NCBI GenBank assembly: GCA_964019135.1
Contig: OZ025249.1
Location: 35,353,759 to 35,417,758, forward strand
Direction: 5' to 3'
DNA length: 64,000 nucleotides
From: Arenicola marina
Taxonomy: Eukaryota > Annelida > Polychaeta > Arenicolidae
The notes beneath the pieces are model-generated. The model did not search any database and had not been told where the DNA came from. It was given only the letters and a program-made list of their open reading frames with translations. Below, in pieces: positions 1 to 12,300 of this stretch (positions within the stretch are counted from its first letter, which is position 1; each line of letters starts with the position of its first letter). A program made the position numbers and the translations under genes.

Positions 1-202
1 AAAGATGGATTGAGAAGTGAAAGATGATGACAAGGCGGTATAAGATACCAATGACAACAAGGAGGATTTGTGATAAATAGAAAGGATAGTTTATATTATT
101 ATTATTCATATTAATATTATAATAACACTCTTCGTATGAATGTTTTATATTATCATATTGTATTAGTGGTTGTTATTGTTCTTGTAGGAGTGATTTCTTC
201 AG
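1..202 (+). other. Non-coding sequence, inferred intron of the Tudor gene
   Basis: AT-rich sequence with a TTA/ATT-rich patch around 95-155. No coding potential was recognised. It ends in a pyrimidine-rich acceptor (TTCTTCAG, ending at 202), so it is read as the 3' part of an intron whose upstream exon is outside the window. Confidence 0.6.
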
Positions 203-252
203 CCTTCCATTCCAAGCCTTCGAGTGTAAGCTTGCCCACGTCAAACCCTTTG
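203..252 (+). CDS. Tudor-domain gene, internal exon (eTud linker strand)
   Basis: This is a 50-base exon preceded by TTCTTCAG and followed directly by a consensus GTAAGT donor. Base 203 completes a codon from an unseen upstream exon. Bases 204-251 read LPFQAFECKLAHVKPF. Base 252 (G) joins GA at 596-597 to give Gly, so the phase fits the next exon exactly. In extended Tudor domains, a pattern L-P-x-Q-A-x-x-C-x-L-A-x-V-x-P is the stretch that leaves the Tudor barrel and enters the SN-like (OB-fold) half. The aromatic cage residues that bind dimethyl-arginine would lie in upstream exons and cannot be checked here. Known family role: such domains read methylated arginine on germ-granule and RNA-binding proteins. 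The family (TDRD or AKAP1-like) is not resolved by this piece. Confidence 0.82.
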
Positions 253-595
253 GTAAGTCCCTTGCAACATACGTCTTCAACATCAATCTTATGCCAGAAT
301 TAACGACGTATTACCGAAAAAAGCCTTCTGTCAAACCGACATGTTTCGTTCTCAATGTGAACAAAAACACAGCCTGACAACTGGCCGATACCATTATGAC
401 TTGTCATCAAGTATAACATGACATTATGACGCGAAATGGCTTAATTTGGTACATATTTTCAATCGGTATGATTTGTATGTACTGCATCGCTAGATTTTCC
501 CGAAATAAAAATAAAATAAATAAATAAAGTATAACATGTAACAGACAAACTTGTCCCCATCACCCTTAACTAATACTCCTCCCTTTGTGTTGCAG
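253..595 (+). other. Intron (343 bp)
   Basis: It starts GTAAGT and ends TTGTGTTGCAG. It splits a Gly codon (phase 1). It holds an A/T simple repeat at about 502-528 and nothing else I can recognise. Confidence 0.8.
502..528 (+). repeat. AAAT-type simple repeat in the intron
   Basis: A short run of AAAT/AAAAT words lies about 70 bp upstream of the acceptor at 595. It is a low-complexity microsatellite with no evident function. Confidence 0.8.
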
Positions 596-750
596 GAACC
601 GAGTGGTCTGAAGAGGCGTGTGATCAGTTTGAGGATCTGACCAAATGTGCCAAATGGAAGGTTGTGATGGCCAAGACGATGAGCTACGTGCAGGAGGCGC
701 CCGGGGTCACCATGCCCTGTCTGCAGCTCATCGACACTCAAGGAGAACAG
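596..750 (+). CDS. Tudor-domain gene, internal exon (SN-like half of eTud)
   Basis: This is a 155-base exon between acceptor TTGTGTTGCAG (ending at 595) and donor CAG/GTCAGT (750/751). The frame is set by codons starting at 598. It begins TEWSEEACDQFEDLTKC and ends CLQLIDTQGEQ. Known family pattern: in the SN-like half of eTud domains, a W-[ST]-x-E-A-x-x-x-F-x-x-L-T helix is followed by a hydrophobic strand and an L-x-L-x-D-T strand. Both are visible, in order and with normal spacing. The exon ends on a complete codon (phase 0) and so matches the phase-0 exon at 1179. The other two frames are closed by stops. It could come from a TDRD-type protein or an AKAP1-like protein; the fragment is too short to decide. 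Confidence 0.88.
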
Positions 751-1178
751 GTCAGTTCACCCGTCCCTCTAATAGACATCAATCAATGAATTGACGTCAA
801 GGCCATGTTACCACACATGCGGCATGGGCCAGCAAAGCCCGCTACCCTGAGGCCCACTAGATGCGGTGAAAGCCCATGTTATGTGAATAATGCAACAAGT
901 AGATGCCAATTTGATGCCGTTCATTTATATTGGTCTGAAGAACCTCACTCTTGCTTAATTAATATCGATACCAATATCCAGTGATATTTATATTCATTCT
1001 ACCCAGTTCTCCTTATTCCACCTATTTTCCCGAGTCTCTCTTGGCCGGTGCTAATATTGTTTACGGCTGTTACAAGCCACCCCCCACTGCACGCTCGCCG
1101 CCTTCCATTTGCGCGATTCTAATTATTACCAATATTATCACTTTCCTGTTTACTCACCGGCATAATATTGCATTGCAG
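751..1178 (+). other. Intron (428 bp)
   Basis: A phase-0 intron from GTCAGT to CATTGCAG. No ORF, RNA gene or mobile element was recognised in it. Confidence 0.8.
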
Positions 1179-1286
1179 GATCTCGACATAGCGTCCGAAC
1201 TAGTGAGGAAAGGTTTGGCTCGGTGGGACGGTGCAGCCTTGACGACCGACAAAACGGAGACGACGCGGGACGCTTCAGTGGCTCAG
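1179..1286 (+). CDS. Tudor-domain gene, exon closing the eTud domain
   Basis: This exon has exactly 36 codons, after acceptor TATTGCATTGCAG. It starts DLDIASELVRKGLARW, the typical last helix of an extended Tudor domain (D-x-x-I-x-x-x-L-V-x-x-G-L-A), so the domain is complete at its C-terminal side. A Thr/Asp/Lys-rich tail follows and ends SVAQ. The donor after 1286 is GTAGCG. It is weaker than the other donors because position +5 is C. Splicing here (phase 0) joins in frame to the giant exon at 2968. If the donor is not used, the frame runs on for 14 codons (VAEHPDAALSPHAL) to a TGA at 1329-1331, giving a short Tudor protein. The ending GLARW also resembles AKAP1's Tudor end, so that family remains possible. 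Confidence 0.85.
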
Positions 1287-1331
1287 GTAGCGGAGCACCC
1301 TGACGCCGCCTTGTCTCCGCATGCGCTCTGA
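1287..1331 (+). other. Possible alternative C-terminal tail by intron retention
   Basis: This is read-through of the weak GTAGCG donor in the exon's own frame. It adds VAEHPDAALSPHAL and stops at TGA 1329-1331. It would end the protein just after the Tudor domain and leave out the giant exon. It rests on donor weakness and a nearby AATAAA only. Confidence 0.3.
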
Positions 1332-2040
1332 CCTCTGACCTCTCGCTACCTCGACCCTCGCTTTGTCATGCATGTACAATGTTCACTGACAGTACAAATC
1401 ATTATGAGACCTGTATGCGCAGACACACCAGTTTGTCTCGTCGCCGACCCTGCAGGCTTATCATAACATCTCTTTTGGTGGATGATAATGATCGTAGAGT
1501 TCCAGGCTCTTTGCAAAGGCTCTTTGCATTTGTACACTTTATGCAATATTTCCCACCGATTTGTACCATCTTTCTTTTGAATCATGTACGAGAGAAAGTA
1601 ATGACACCGATTTTGCCACTGATTCTTTGCTTCTAACTTACCGTAACTGTACCATGAAGTGGGTATTGTTTATGGCAGATTTGCTCATGCCAGGTATATC
1701 CTTTGATTTGATGTATACAACACGGCGTCCGAAGTTCGATGCGGATATTAATTTAATGTGTTTGTCCCTTGCACTCTAGTTTTGAGTTGATCAGTATCCT
1801 CACGCGTGGCTTTGTGCTTGGTTTTGATTGACCCTGACTTTGGCCCTGGCGGGTATGTACTAATTTTTGCATAAGTCACGTTTGTGTTACTTCTTTCTCG
1901 CTCTTCTCTTGCGATTGTAAAAAAACATGGATACTTGTTCATCGCTACTGCTATATTTGTATTTAGTATCATCTGAATTGGTTTCTTTCACGTCTGTGTA
2001 CTACAATGTACTAGATTAATTATGATGATTTTAAGATCAA

Positions 2041-2046
2041 AATAAA
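2041..2046 (+). terminator. Candidate poly(A) signal for a short Tudor isoform
   Basis: AATAAA lies in an A-rich patch 710 bp after the read-through stop at 1331. It would serve a transcript that keeps the intron. Such hexamers are common by chance in AT-rich DNA. Confidence 0.25.
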
Positions 2047-2163
2047 ATAACATATTATGGGTTCAGGATTTATGTCATTTGCGAAATAGAGACATGCGAT
2101 GCCGTCATGGTATGTGCGCATCTGTGCACGTACATAACTTATCTCAAATTTCCTGACTTTATT

Positions 2164-2238
2164 TGTAACGTTAAAATTCATTTCTTAGATTGTAACGTTA
2201 AATTTCATTTCTTAGATTGTAACGTTGAATTTTCTGAC
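2164..2238 (+). repeat. 27 bp tandem repeat, 2.7 copies, intronic
   Basis: The unit starts TGTAACGTTAAA and ends TTTCTTAGAT. Copies begin at 2164, 2191 and 2218; the third is partial. The repeated AACGTT is palindromic. No function is evident. Confidence 0.85.
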
Positions 2239-2967
2239 CAGCATTGTCAGGAATTTTGCCACAATTCGGTCAGTTTAGCGTTATTAAAACATGTGGTTGC
2301 GCAATTACTGATGATATACTGAGTGTAACTTTGGTTTCCTGAATCTCGTAACATGGCAATATTTGTCGCTCTATGCAAAACGCGTAGTATACAGTTTCCA
2401 AACGAATATGAGACATGGAAGCACATTTTTGACATTAAGTTTTGCTGAATATTTTGGATCAAACGCTCCCAACAGTTGATGCCAGGAGTATTGATAACAA
2501 TGTATTGTATTTTAATATATAACTTAGGTCTAACACAAATTATGTTGCTTTGTTGCATGGGCGCCTTGCTGTATTTTTCCCTAGCACCATAGTCACGTTG
2601 TGATACCATCAACACTTGACATTGGCATTGAGTTTGGAGTATTAAACTTAGTTTACAAGCTCACTAGTCAAATCAAGTTACATGTTTCACACCTTTGGAT
2701 CTTTGGAGCTGCCAATTGCGTGTTTTATATTTTCAATTTATTAGTGTGCGTCTTTATGTTGTTAATGTTCAATATTTAGTCTTGTAAATAAGGTAGTTAA
2801 GATTTATAGATGCTATATGTACCGCCTATGCAAAGCGACTTATTGTCGCATACATACTAGTCCTGAATAGTAGAGAGGCATTTGCCAAGGCTCTCTTATG
2901 TGACTCATTAAACATGAGAGACTTAATATGTTGTTTGGATTTTTATTTTTCATGTGCTGTCTTTCAG

Positions 2968-3390
2968 AGTATTGATAGTGCCTTTCTGCGAAGGGGAGAC
3001 ACGGCGAAAATTGATACGGGGTGGACTATAGCCAGGTCCAGAAAAAGTCGGCGCCATATTTTGCGGCAGCAGTTCCGCACCGAGCGTACTTTGAATATCG
3101 AAAGAGAGGAATTGACGATATATTCAACCCCGCTGGAGAGAAGTAGAGCCACTGAAGGACGGTTTTCCTTCATGCAGTCGCAGGCTAAAGTGTCAAAGAT
3201 GAAGAAGACCTTTCTGGACGCCCCTGTCTCTGGATTGCAGTACACGTCCCAGACTCCGGGGCGAAGCAGGAGAGACTTGGAAGGCGACTGGTTTGATGAC
3301 TCTGTCTGGACCACAGACAGGGAGAGATCTTCGAAGAGCCTTCCGAGGGAGACCCCCTCGGCGTGGTACAGCAAGGAGTCGATGGAGTTA
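2968..3390 (+). other. Basic Ser/Arg-rich N-terminal segment of the giant exon
   Basis: Residues 1-141 of the exon are rich in Arg, Lys and Ser (SRKSRRH, RSRRDLEGDW, RERSSKSLPRE), unlike the acidic remainder. The segment could contact RNA or be phosphorylated. That is inferred from composition; no domain was recognised. Confidence 0.6.
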
Positions 3391-6300
3391 AGGAGCCACT
3401 CCCGCCCTGACTTTACGAGGAGCTACTCCGGGCGCACGTGGACGGCCCCCAAGCCGTTCTTTGCCAGCCACACCACGGAGAACACCTCGCGGCAGATTGA
3501 ACTTTCTGCTCCCGTCCGGGAGGAACTGCTTCCTAGCGATGACGATCTGTCTTATTCGTTCTTGCGGCAAGCACCGAGGGAGTACCATAGACTTGATATA
3601 CGCGTACCGCATGCCAGGGATCCCAGAAAAGAAATGGACAACGTGGAAAGGACATTGCATCGCGAAGCCATCGCTCCGGAAATGTACGCGAGCGGTTATT
3701 CCGATACATATGATACACACAGCAGTGAAGAAGTGTTGTTCGACGCAAGCGTCAAGGGAGTGATGGATAGTGCATTTTACGATACACGCAAGATGGTGGA
3801 TATGAAGGCCAGTGACCCGGCCAGGCATGAGACCATCGTTCGTGCCAGAACGGTGGATTCCGAATTCTGTGTTACCCAAACGCGCTTTCCCGACAGCGGT
3901 GCCACTGTGGATATGCCGGACGACAAAGCCAAGAAGACACGGAAGAAGTCCTCTGATTCCATCACGCTGTTCGCCCAGCGCCCTCGAGGTGCCCGCCAGC
4001 AGCCGGATGGCGCGCAGTACGTGCTGGGCGAGTACAGTGACCTCGCCGAGCAAAGTGAATTGTCCACAGAGGATACGTACGGCGAAGAGCGCATGTTCAC
4101 TTGGGATAACACTTTTGCTTCAGACGACGATTCTTTGAACCGGAATAGCAGCAAGGAAGGGACACCTAACTTGGAATCTTCTACCGTAGCAGTTGAGTCG
4201 TCCACTGATGGACAGACGCCTGGAATACGATGGATGCGTCGCAGACAAGAACTCGTGGAAACATCGGAAGAATCAATCACGACAACGACGACTTCTCGAG
4301 TCACAGGCAGAAGACTAGATCGAGAAACAGGTAACCTCGAATCTGAACTCGCCACGCAGATGGTTGCCATTGAACTTGAATTGCCGAAACCCGTGGGGAG
4401 CGCGCCGGGTGCCGACGCTGAAAAAGACCGGCGTGAGACAGTCATTCACGAACAAAGTCACCCTGAGGACTTACAGCTCCTCACGCAAAGATATGGATTC
4501 GAATCGGACTTGTCAGTGTTATTACCCGATATGGATAGAACACCCGATGTTGAATTAGAGAGGCAGGTAAGTGCCATTTCCGAGCCTGCTCCCCGGTCGA
4601 ATGAGGTTGAATATCCCGAAACGGTAGTCCAGAGTATATCGCCAGAATCTGGATCATGGCAGTCGCCGTCTCTCGTGGCCGCGCTGCCCACCCAAACCCT
4701 AGCTCAGAGTGAGGTCCCTGCCCGTGTACTGGTTGATGATCTGTCACAGGAAACAGTGTCCGTCGACACTATTTCTGGTCGGGTTGGTGCAGACGATTCC
4801 CTGGTGGAAGGTATCTCGCTGTATTCCACGCAGCAGCATGCGCCAGAGGTAAGCGTCTCCCATAGTGATGGTGTTCAGGATTTTCAGCTTGAAAAAGAGT
4901 CTCTGGAGAGTGTATCAGCTCAAGTTGTACCCACGGTGCTCATCGAGATCAGCTCAGATCCCGAACGTGATAGTCCACAGAGCGCAGTCGAGGTGCAGGA
5001 AGGTGTGTGCTCAAGCAGCAGCGACATGTCGGAGATAGATATCGACGGTTCCGTAGAAATGAAGTATGGAAAGAAGAAGCAGAATGATCAATCTACGCCA
5101 CCAGGCATGGCGTTTGAGCGGGAAGGAACAGAAAACAAGGACGATGAATCTTTTATGTTCGTAAAGGAAATGAAATCTCTGCAAGAACAGGAACGTGTGA
5201 CCAAAAAGAAGATAGATATTTTGGAATGGGCCCTTGAAGAGTTTGAGGACGCTGAAGACAAGACAGCTGCGACCGTGCCTCCCGCCGACCCGCAGGCTGT
5301 TCGTACCTCTGCCACCCAACATGCCGTGTTCGAAACACAGGATCTGGAAAGCGGGCTGAAATCGATCAACAGCGGTGATGATGTGTCTCCCACTGGCGTG
5401 CCGATCCATGGCAAGGAGTACGCAAAGGAATGTATACGGGATAGCCCGGCTTTGGGTAATGTTGAAATCCCGGACATAAAGCCAGCGACTGATCTAGTAG
5501 AGTGGGAAGGTAAACAATACCACAAGGACGAGAGCAAATCTATGGAGGCCGCCGATCGGCGTGTGCAGTCGTCGTTAGGTGAGGCTGACACCAAGGTTTT
5601 GGCAGCAGAAAGGATCAGCCAACCGGTTCCCGAGGAAAGGTTGTCCGATGATAGTCCTGTCGGCAGTACCGACGACGACAAAAGTGGCGATGCACAAACG
5701 GGAACATGTGTCTCAGCAAAACCGGATGACGTTGTGGCGAAAAAGAAGAAAAGGCAGAGAAAAAGAAAGAAGAAGGGCAAAGCTGCTGACGTTGGCGAAC
5801 AGGCAGCCGTGGAAAAGGAAACTGAAGTTGTTGTAGCGGAGGGAACGTACCGAGACGTACCGAGCGAAACCACGGTTCACGACGGTATACTACTGAAGGA
5901 AACGAAACCTCATGAAACCGAATACAAACCTGCCAGTATAGATGCCATGGAGCTTGCGTTTGATGTCACTGAGACTCATCTCGCAACATCACCATCCATT
6001 GAGCTTAAAGAGGAAGACGTAGATACACATCAAGTGTTGCCAGGAGAATCAGCTATTCTTGTGCAGAGGGCAGATGGGATGAGAATTGATATGTTACAGA
6101 CCGAGGTCACAACCGACGAGCAGGGTTCGACCCACACACTTACGGCGACTCGTAACATCAGCATGGCAACAATGAATAGTGAAGGCGAAGCAGCGGGCAC
6201 AAATATCGAAGCCATGTCCACCGATGATCTCCACACATTTGTAGAGATGTCAGCTTCTCGCGACCACGCCGAAGTGCAAAGACAGCAGCGCGAGGACCCG

Positions 6301-9300
6301 GAGGAGTTGACAGAACCAAACGTGGCTCTCCCGGACACATCTGAAGTTCAAGCGGAAGTGTCGCTAACGGAAGGACAAGTGGTTGCGTCTGGATTCGAAG
6401 GGGATGTGACCTTACAGGTGGTTGAAGCAACATCCGGAAATGTGGAATATACTACAGGGGAGACGGTGGGAGAAGTCTTGTTGAAGGAAGTCAGACTGAC
6501 TGATGCTTCAAGTGGTGGCTCTAGTGACGATCATGACTTCGTTATGGTCGACTCCAAAACGTCGCCGTACCTTCCCGCTTCAGGAATCAGTGAAACACAA
6601 CCACCCGTGAATAGCGAAGAAGTACCCTTCGAAACTGTTACTAAGACCGCGTCGCCTCATGCCCTCTCCGAAGAGGATGTCTCCATGGTTACCGAGTCCG
6701 TTGGTGCTGCGCGCTTCATGACGACTGAGAGTTTGACAGAAATCCCTGTTAGCCCTGACCAGTCAGCACGACGCAGGCGAAAGAGGAGCAAGCGAAAGAA
6801 GCAGACAAAATCTCATATATCGACACTGAAAGAAAGCGCTACCGAATCTAGTGATGGATTAGAAGTTGACTATAAATCTGACGAAAGGTCCCATAGCTTC
6901 GATTCAACTACTGAGAGTTCCGTCGAATCAGCCGTAGAACCTCTGAGCAGTTATAATCCAGTAGAAGCTCGCGTCGAAACACCAACGATCGACGAAACTG
7001 GAGTGTTGACTCCGTCTGAAACGGTAGAGGTGCAAAACATCGACAGAACGGCAATAACAGCCACGGTGGAAGACACATTGATACCATGTGAGCCTGCTAT
7101 TCCTACCGAACCTACATCATCGAGCGTGCCGACGTTTGACGAAGGGTACTTTAACACTGAACTGGAGAGGGGTATCAATGACACAGAGAAGCGACTGGAG
7201 GAAATGATGGATGACAAAGCCACAGCGCCACCTGAACAACTGTCAGCAGCGGCAGTTGGATACACCGAACAAACTGAATATGTCCTGGGTGCTTTTTCTG
7301 AGCGTGAATATATACCGGTGTCAGCGACTGATTACTCGGAGAGGACATACGAGGGTATCATTGGACCTACACCATTGGAGTGCCTGATGGCGGATAACCA
7401 ACAGTTCGTGTATTATTATGCCGCGCTCAACACCTTACATAGTCTTCTTCGTGGAGACATACAGTATTTGGAAGCTACCGATATGCTTCAGGCGTTCGAG
7501 GATCACGTGGAATATTCATCACCGTATGTCCTGAGTCAGCAAGATTCTGCTGTCGCCTCGCATACCGCATATACTCACAATGTTGACCACAGCATTCCAG
7601 ATTACAATGGGTATCTACCACTTGAACCGCAAGAGACTAGCCAGTTCCTTCATACTGAACCACACGGTTATTCCATAGCTCAGACGACGCCTGTCGTGGA
7701 TAGCGTTTTGCGCCCTTACGCTGTTGACACTCTAGGGCAGTATGAAGACGTGGAAACGTTCACTTGCCGCATGCAAGGTGGCCAAGTGTTATCCCAAGAA
7801 TCCATGAGTGCACCAAGGAGTCTTGCTCCGCCCGACGAACAGATTCGGGATCAGTCGGGGGCCGAACCTCACGCTGACGTTGACCTGTCGGAGTACTGTA
7901 TCATTGACGACTTCGAACCTGTACCCGATCAACCGTTGACCATTGTAGATGACGAATTACGACTGCCTCCGCCACAGGAGACCATAGCCACGTCCACAGA
8001 TGCAGGAACATTCGATCTTTCTGAGTATTGCGTTATAGATGACACGGAGCAGGAGTTTGAATTACCAGGCTCCAAGGAACAATACAAGGCAACGGATAGC
8101 GTAGCCGACGACGTTTTGCGGCTGTCTCCGCACCATCAAGAGGAATTCTTCGAGCCTACAGAGGACAGACTGTTCACTAGTGGAAATTTCACGGAGGAAA
8201 GGATGAAACCTACCTTCAATGCTCGCAGTCAAGACCCCACAGAACTGCAAATTAGCCATGTTAGCAGTGAACATGATTTTCAGATGGTAATGGATGATCC
8301 TTCGCCTCTTGTCATGTCAGTTGACTACACTTCTGGTGAGACAAAGATACCACTGCTCTCGGACCAGGCCCCACATGGGGCTTCTATCGAGGAAAATACA
8401 GAACTGAAACTTACACAATCCGCCTCTAGTCCTGTAGCTTTATGCATGAGTGACACGAAAATGGAAGCATCCCTGGCTACGAATGACACAACTGACATAC
8501 TAACGAAACCTCTGACACCTGACAGTGTAACTCAGCAGCAGGCGTGTCCGATAACGCAAATCCATGTAAACTCAATTGCGACAGAGAATCTTTCTCTCGA
8601 GAGAGTCACCCCTGCTTCAGTGCAGGTTATTGATGTTTGTCAGCAGGCGACATCTGTCTGCGAGTCCGCAGTAAACACAAGTGACCCTGTTGAGGAACAA
8701 ACGTATCTGGCCGCACATGAGGTTTCTCTCGAGGAAGCAACTGGTGAAATAAAAGGGAGTGTGGAAAAGTCATTTGATATCTCTGCAGAGACTATTCTGT
8801 CTGTGCCGACAAGTGATACTTCTGAAACTGTTGAGCAACAAACGGTTCTGGCGACAGAAAAGACTGAGATTTGTGTGGAGACGACTTCTGTCCTTCAGTC
8901 TGCAGTGGATACCTCTGAAGCTGTCGAGAAGCCGACGGTTCTGGCGACAGAAGATATTTCACTCGATGGCGTGGCTCCCGAAGAAATAGAAGAAGGCGTC
9001 GGCAAGCCAATTGAGATTTGTGCGGAGACGACATCTGTCTTTGAATCTGCAGTGGGTACTTCTGAAGCTGTCGAGAAACCAACGGTTCTGGCGACAGAAG
9101 ATATTTCACTCGACGGCGTGGCTCCCGAAGAAATAGAAGAAGGCGTCGGCAAGCCAATTGAGATCTGTGTGGAGACGACATCTATCCTTCAGTCTTCAGT
9201 GGATACTGCTGAAGCTGTCGAAAAACCAACGGTTCTGGCGACAGAAGAAATTTCACTCGAAGGGATGGCTTCTAAAGAAATCGAAGAGGGCGTCGGAAAA

Positions 9301-12300
9301 CCAATTGAGATCTGTGTGGAGACGACATCTGTCCTTGAATCTGCAGTTGATACATCTGAAGCTGTTGGGAAACAGACGGTTCTGGCGACAGAAGAAATAT
9401 CACCCGAAAGGATGGCTCCTGAAGAAATCGAAGAGGGCGTCGGAAAACCAATTGAGATCTGTGTGGAGACGACACCTGTCCTTGAATCCGCAGTTGATAC
9501 ATCTGAAGCTGTTGAGAAACAGACGGTTCTGTCGACAGAAGGTATTTCACTCGAAGGCGTGGTTCCTGAAGAAATAGAAGAGGGCGTCGGAAAACCAATT
9601 GAGATCTGTGTGGAGGCGACACCTATCCTGGAATCCGCAGTTGATACATCTGAAGCTGTTGAGAAACAGACGTTTCTGGGGACAGAAGAAATTTCACTCG
9701 AAGGGATGGCTCCTAAAGCAATCGAAGAGGGCGTTGGACAACCAATTGAGATCTGTGCGGAGACGACATCTGTCCTTGAATCTGCAGTTGATACATCTGA
9801 AGCTGTTGACAAACAGACGGTTCTGGCGACAGAAGAGATTTCACTCGAAGGCGTGGTTCCTGAAGAAATAGAAGAGGGCGTCGGAAAACCAATTGAAATC
9901 TGTGTAGAGACGACATCTGTCCTTGAATCTGCAGTTGATACATCTGACGCTTTTGAGAAACAGACGGTTCTGGCGACAGAAGAAATCTCAGTCGAAGGCG
10001 TGGTTCCTGAAGCAATCGCAGAGGGCCTCGGAAAACCAATTGAGATCTCTGTAGAGACGACATCTGTCCTTGAATCTGCAGTTGATACATCTGAAGCTGT
10101 TGTGAAACAGACGGTTCTGGCGACAGAAGACATTTCACTCGAAGGGATGGCTCCTAAAGAAATCGAAAAGGGCATCACAAAGCCGATTGAGATCTGTCTG
10201 GAGACGACATCTGTCCTTGAATCTGCTGTTGATATGTCTGAAGCTGTTGAGAAACCGACGGTTCTGGCAACAGAAGAAATTTCACTCGAAAGGATGGCTC
10301 CTGAAGAAATCGAAGAGGGCGTCGGAAAACCAATTGAGATCTGTGTGGAGACGACACCTGTCCTTGAATCCGCAGTTGATACATCTGAAGCTGTTGTGAA
10401 ACAGACGGTTCTGGCGACAGAAGACATTTCACTCGAAGGGATGGCTCCTAAAGAAATCGAAAAGGGCATCACAAAGCCGATTGAGATCTGTCTGGAGACG
10501 ACATCTGTCCTTGAATCTGCTGTTGATATGTCTGAAGCTGTTGAGAAACCGACGGTTCTGGCAACAGAAGAAATTTCACTCGAAAGGATGGCTCCTGAAG
10601 AAATCGAAGAGGGCGTCGGAAAACCAATTGAGATCTGTGTGGAGACTACACCTGTCCTTGAATCTGCAGTTGATACATGTGAAGCTGTTGGGAAACAGAC
10701 GGTTCTGGCGACAGAAGAAATATCACCCGAAAGGATGGCTCCTGAAGAAATCGAAGAGGGCGTCGGAAAACCAATTGAGATCTGTGTGGAGACGACACCT
10801 GTCCTTGAATCCGCAGTTGATACATCTGAAGCTGTTGAGAAACAGACGGTTCTGTCGACAGAAGAGATTTCACTCGAAGGCGTGGTTCCTGAAGAAATAG
10901 AAGAGGGCGTCGGAAAACCAATTGAGATCTGTGTGGAGGCGACACCTATCCTGGAATCCGCAGTTGATACATCTGAAGCTGTTGACAAACAGACGGTTCT
11001 GGGGACAGAAGAAATTTCACTCGAAGGGATGGCTCCTAAAGCAATCGAAGAGGGCGTTGGAAAACCAATTGAGGTCTGTGCCGAGACGACATCTGTCCTT
11101 GAATCTGCTGTTGATACGTCTGAAGCTGTTGAGAAACCGACGGTTCTGGTAACAGAAGAAATTTCACTCGAAAGGATGGCTCCTGAAGAAATCGAAGAGG
11201 GCGTCGGAAAACCAATTGAGATCTGTGTGGAGACGACACCTGTCCTTGAATCCGCAGTTGATACATCTGAAGCTGTTGACAAACAGACGGTTCTGTCGAC
11301 AGAAGAGATTTCGCTCGCAGGCGTGGTTCCTGAAGAAATCGAAGAGGGCGTCGGAAAACCAATTGAGGTCTGTGTGGAGATGACATCTGTCCTTGAATCC
11401 GCAGTTGATACATCTAAAGCTGTTGAGAAACAGACGGTTCTGGCAACAGAAGAGATATCACTTGAAGGCCTGGTTCCTGATGAAATCGAAGAGGGCGTCG
11501 GAAAACCAATTGAGATCTGTGTGGAGACGACAACTGTCCTTGAATCCGCAGTTGATACATCTGAATCTGTTGACAAAGAGACGGTTCTGTCGACAGAAGA
11601 GATTTCACTCGAAGGCGTGGTTCCTGAAGAAATCGAAGAGGGCGTCGGAAAACCAATTGAGGTCTGTGTGGAGACGACATCTGTCCTTGACTCTGCAGTT
11701 GATACATCTGAAGCTGTTGAGAAACAGACGGTTCTGGCGACAGAAGAAATTTCACTCGAAGGCGTGGTTCCTGGTAAATTAGAAGAAGGCGTCGGCGAAC
11801 CAGATAAAACATGTGTGGAGACGACAACTGTCGTTGAATCAGCAGTTGATACATCTGAAGCTGTTGAGAAACCGACGGTTCTGGCAACAGAAGAAATTTC
11901 ACTCGAAGGGATTGCTCCTGAAGAAATCGCAGAGGGCGTCGGAAAACCAATTGAGATCTCTGTGGAGACGACATCTGTCCTTGAATCTCCAGTTGATACA
12001 TCTGAATCTGTTGAGAAGCAGACGGTGCTGGCAACAGAAGAGATATCACTCGCAGGCGTGGTTCCTGAAGAAATCGAAGAGGGCGTCGGAAAACCAATTG
12101 AGATCTGTGTGGAGACGACAACTGTCCTGGAATCCGCAGTTGATACATCTAAATCTGTTGAGAAGCAGACGGAGCTGGCGACAGAAGAAATCTCAGTCGA
12201 AGGCGTGGTTCCTGAAGAAATCGAAGAGGGCGTCGGAAAACCAATTGAGATCTGTGTAGAGACGACATCTGTCCTTGACGCTGCAGTTGATACATCTGAA

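Larger units (their letters stand above)
1287..2967 (+). other. Intron (1681 bp) before the giant exon
   Basis: It runs from GTAGCG to a pyrimidine-rich acceptor (GTGCTGTCTTTCAG). It is the longest intron seen and AT-rich. It contains a 27 bp tandem repeat (2164-2238) and an AATAAA (2041-2046). Short open frames in it do not resemble known proteins. The frame of the giant exon is open from 2797 and has an ATG at 2914, so an independent start inside this stretch cannot be excluded. Confidence 0.72.

Noticed and set aside
490..741. - strand ORF over the second exon
   Set aside because: It is antisense to the exon with clear eTud residues and correct splice borders on the + strand.
1..2967. Transposon or retroelement in the introns
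   Set aside because: I saw no terminal repeats, target-site duplications or reverse transcriptase/transposase motifs. Only simple repeats and a 27 bp tandem repeat are present.
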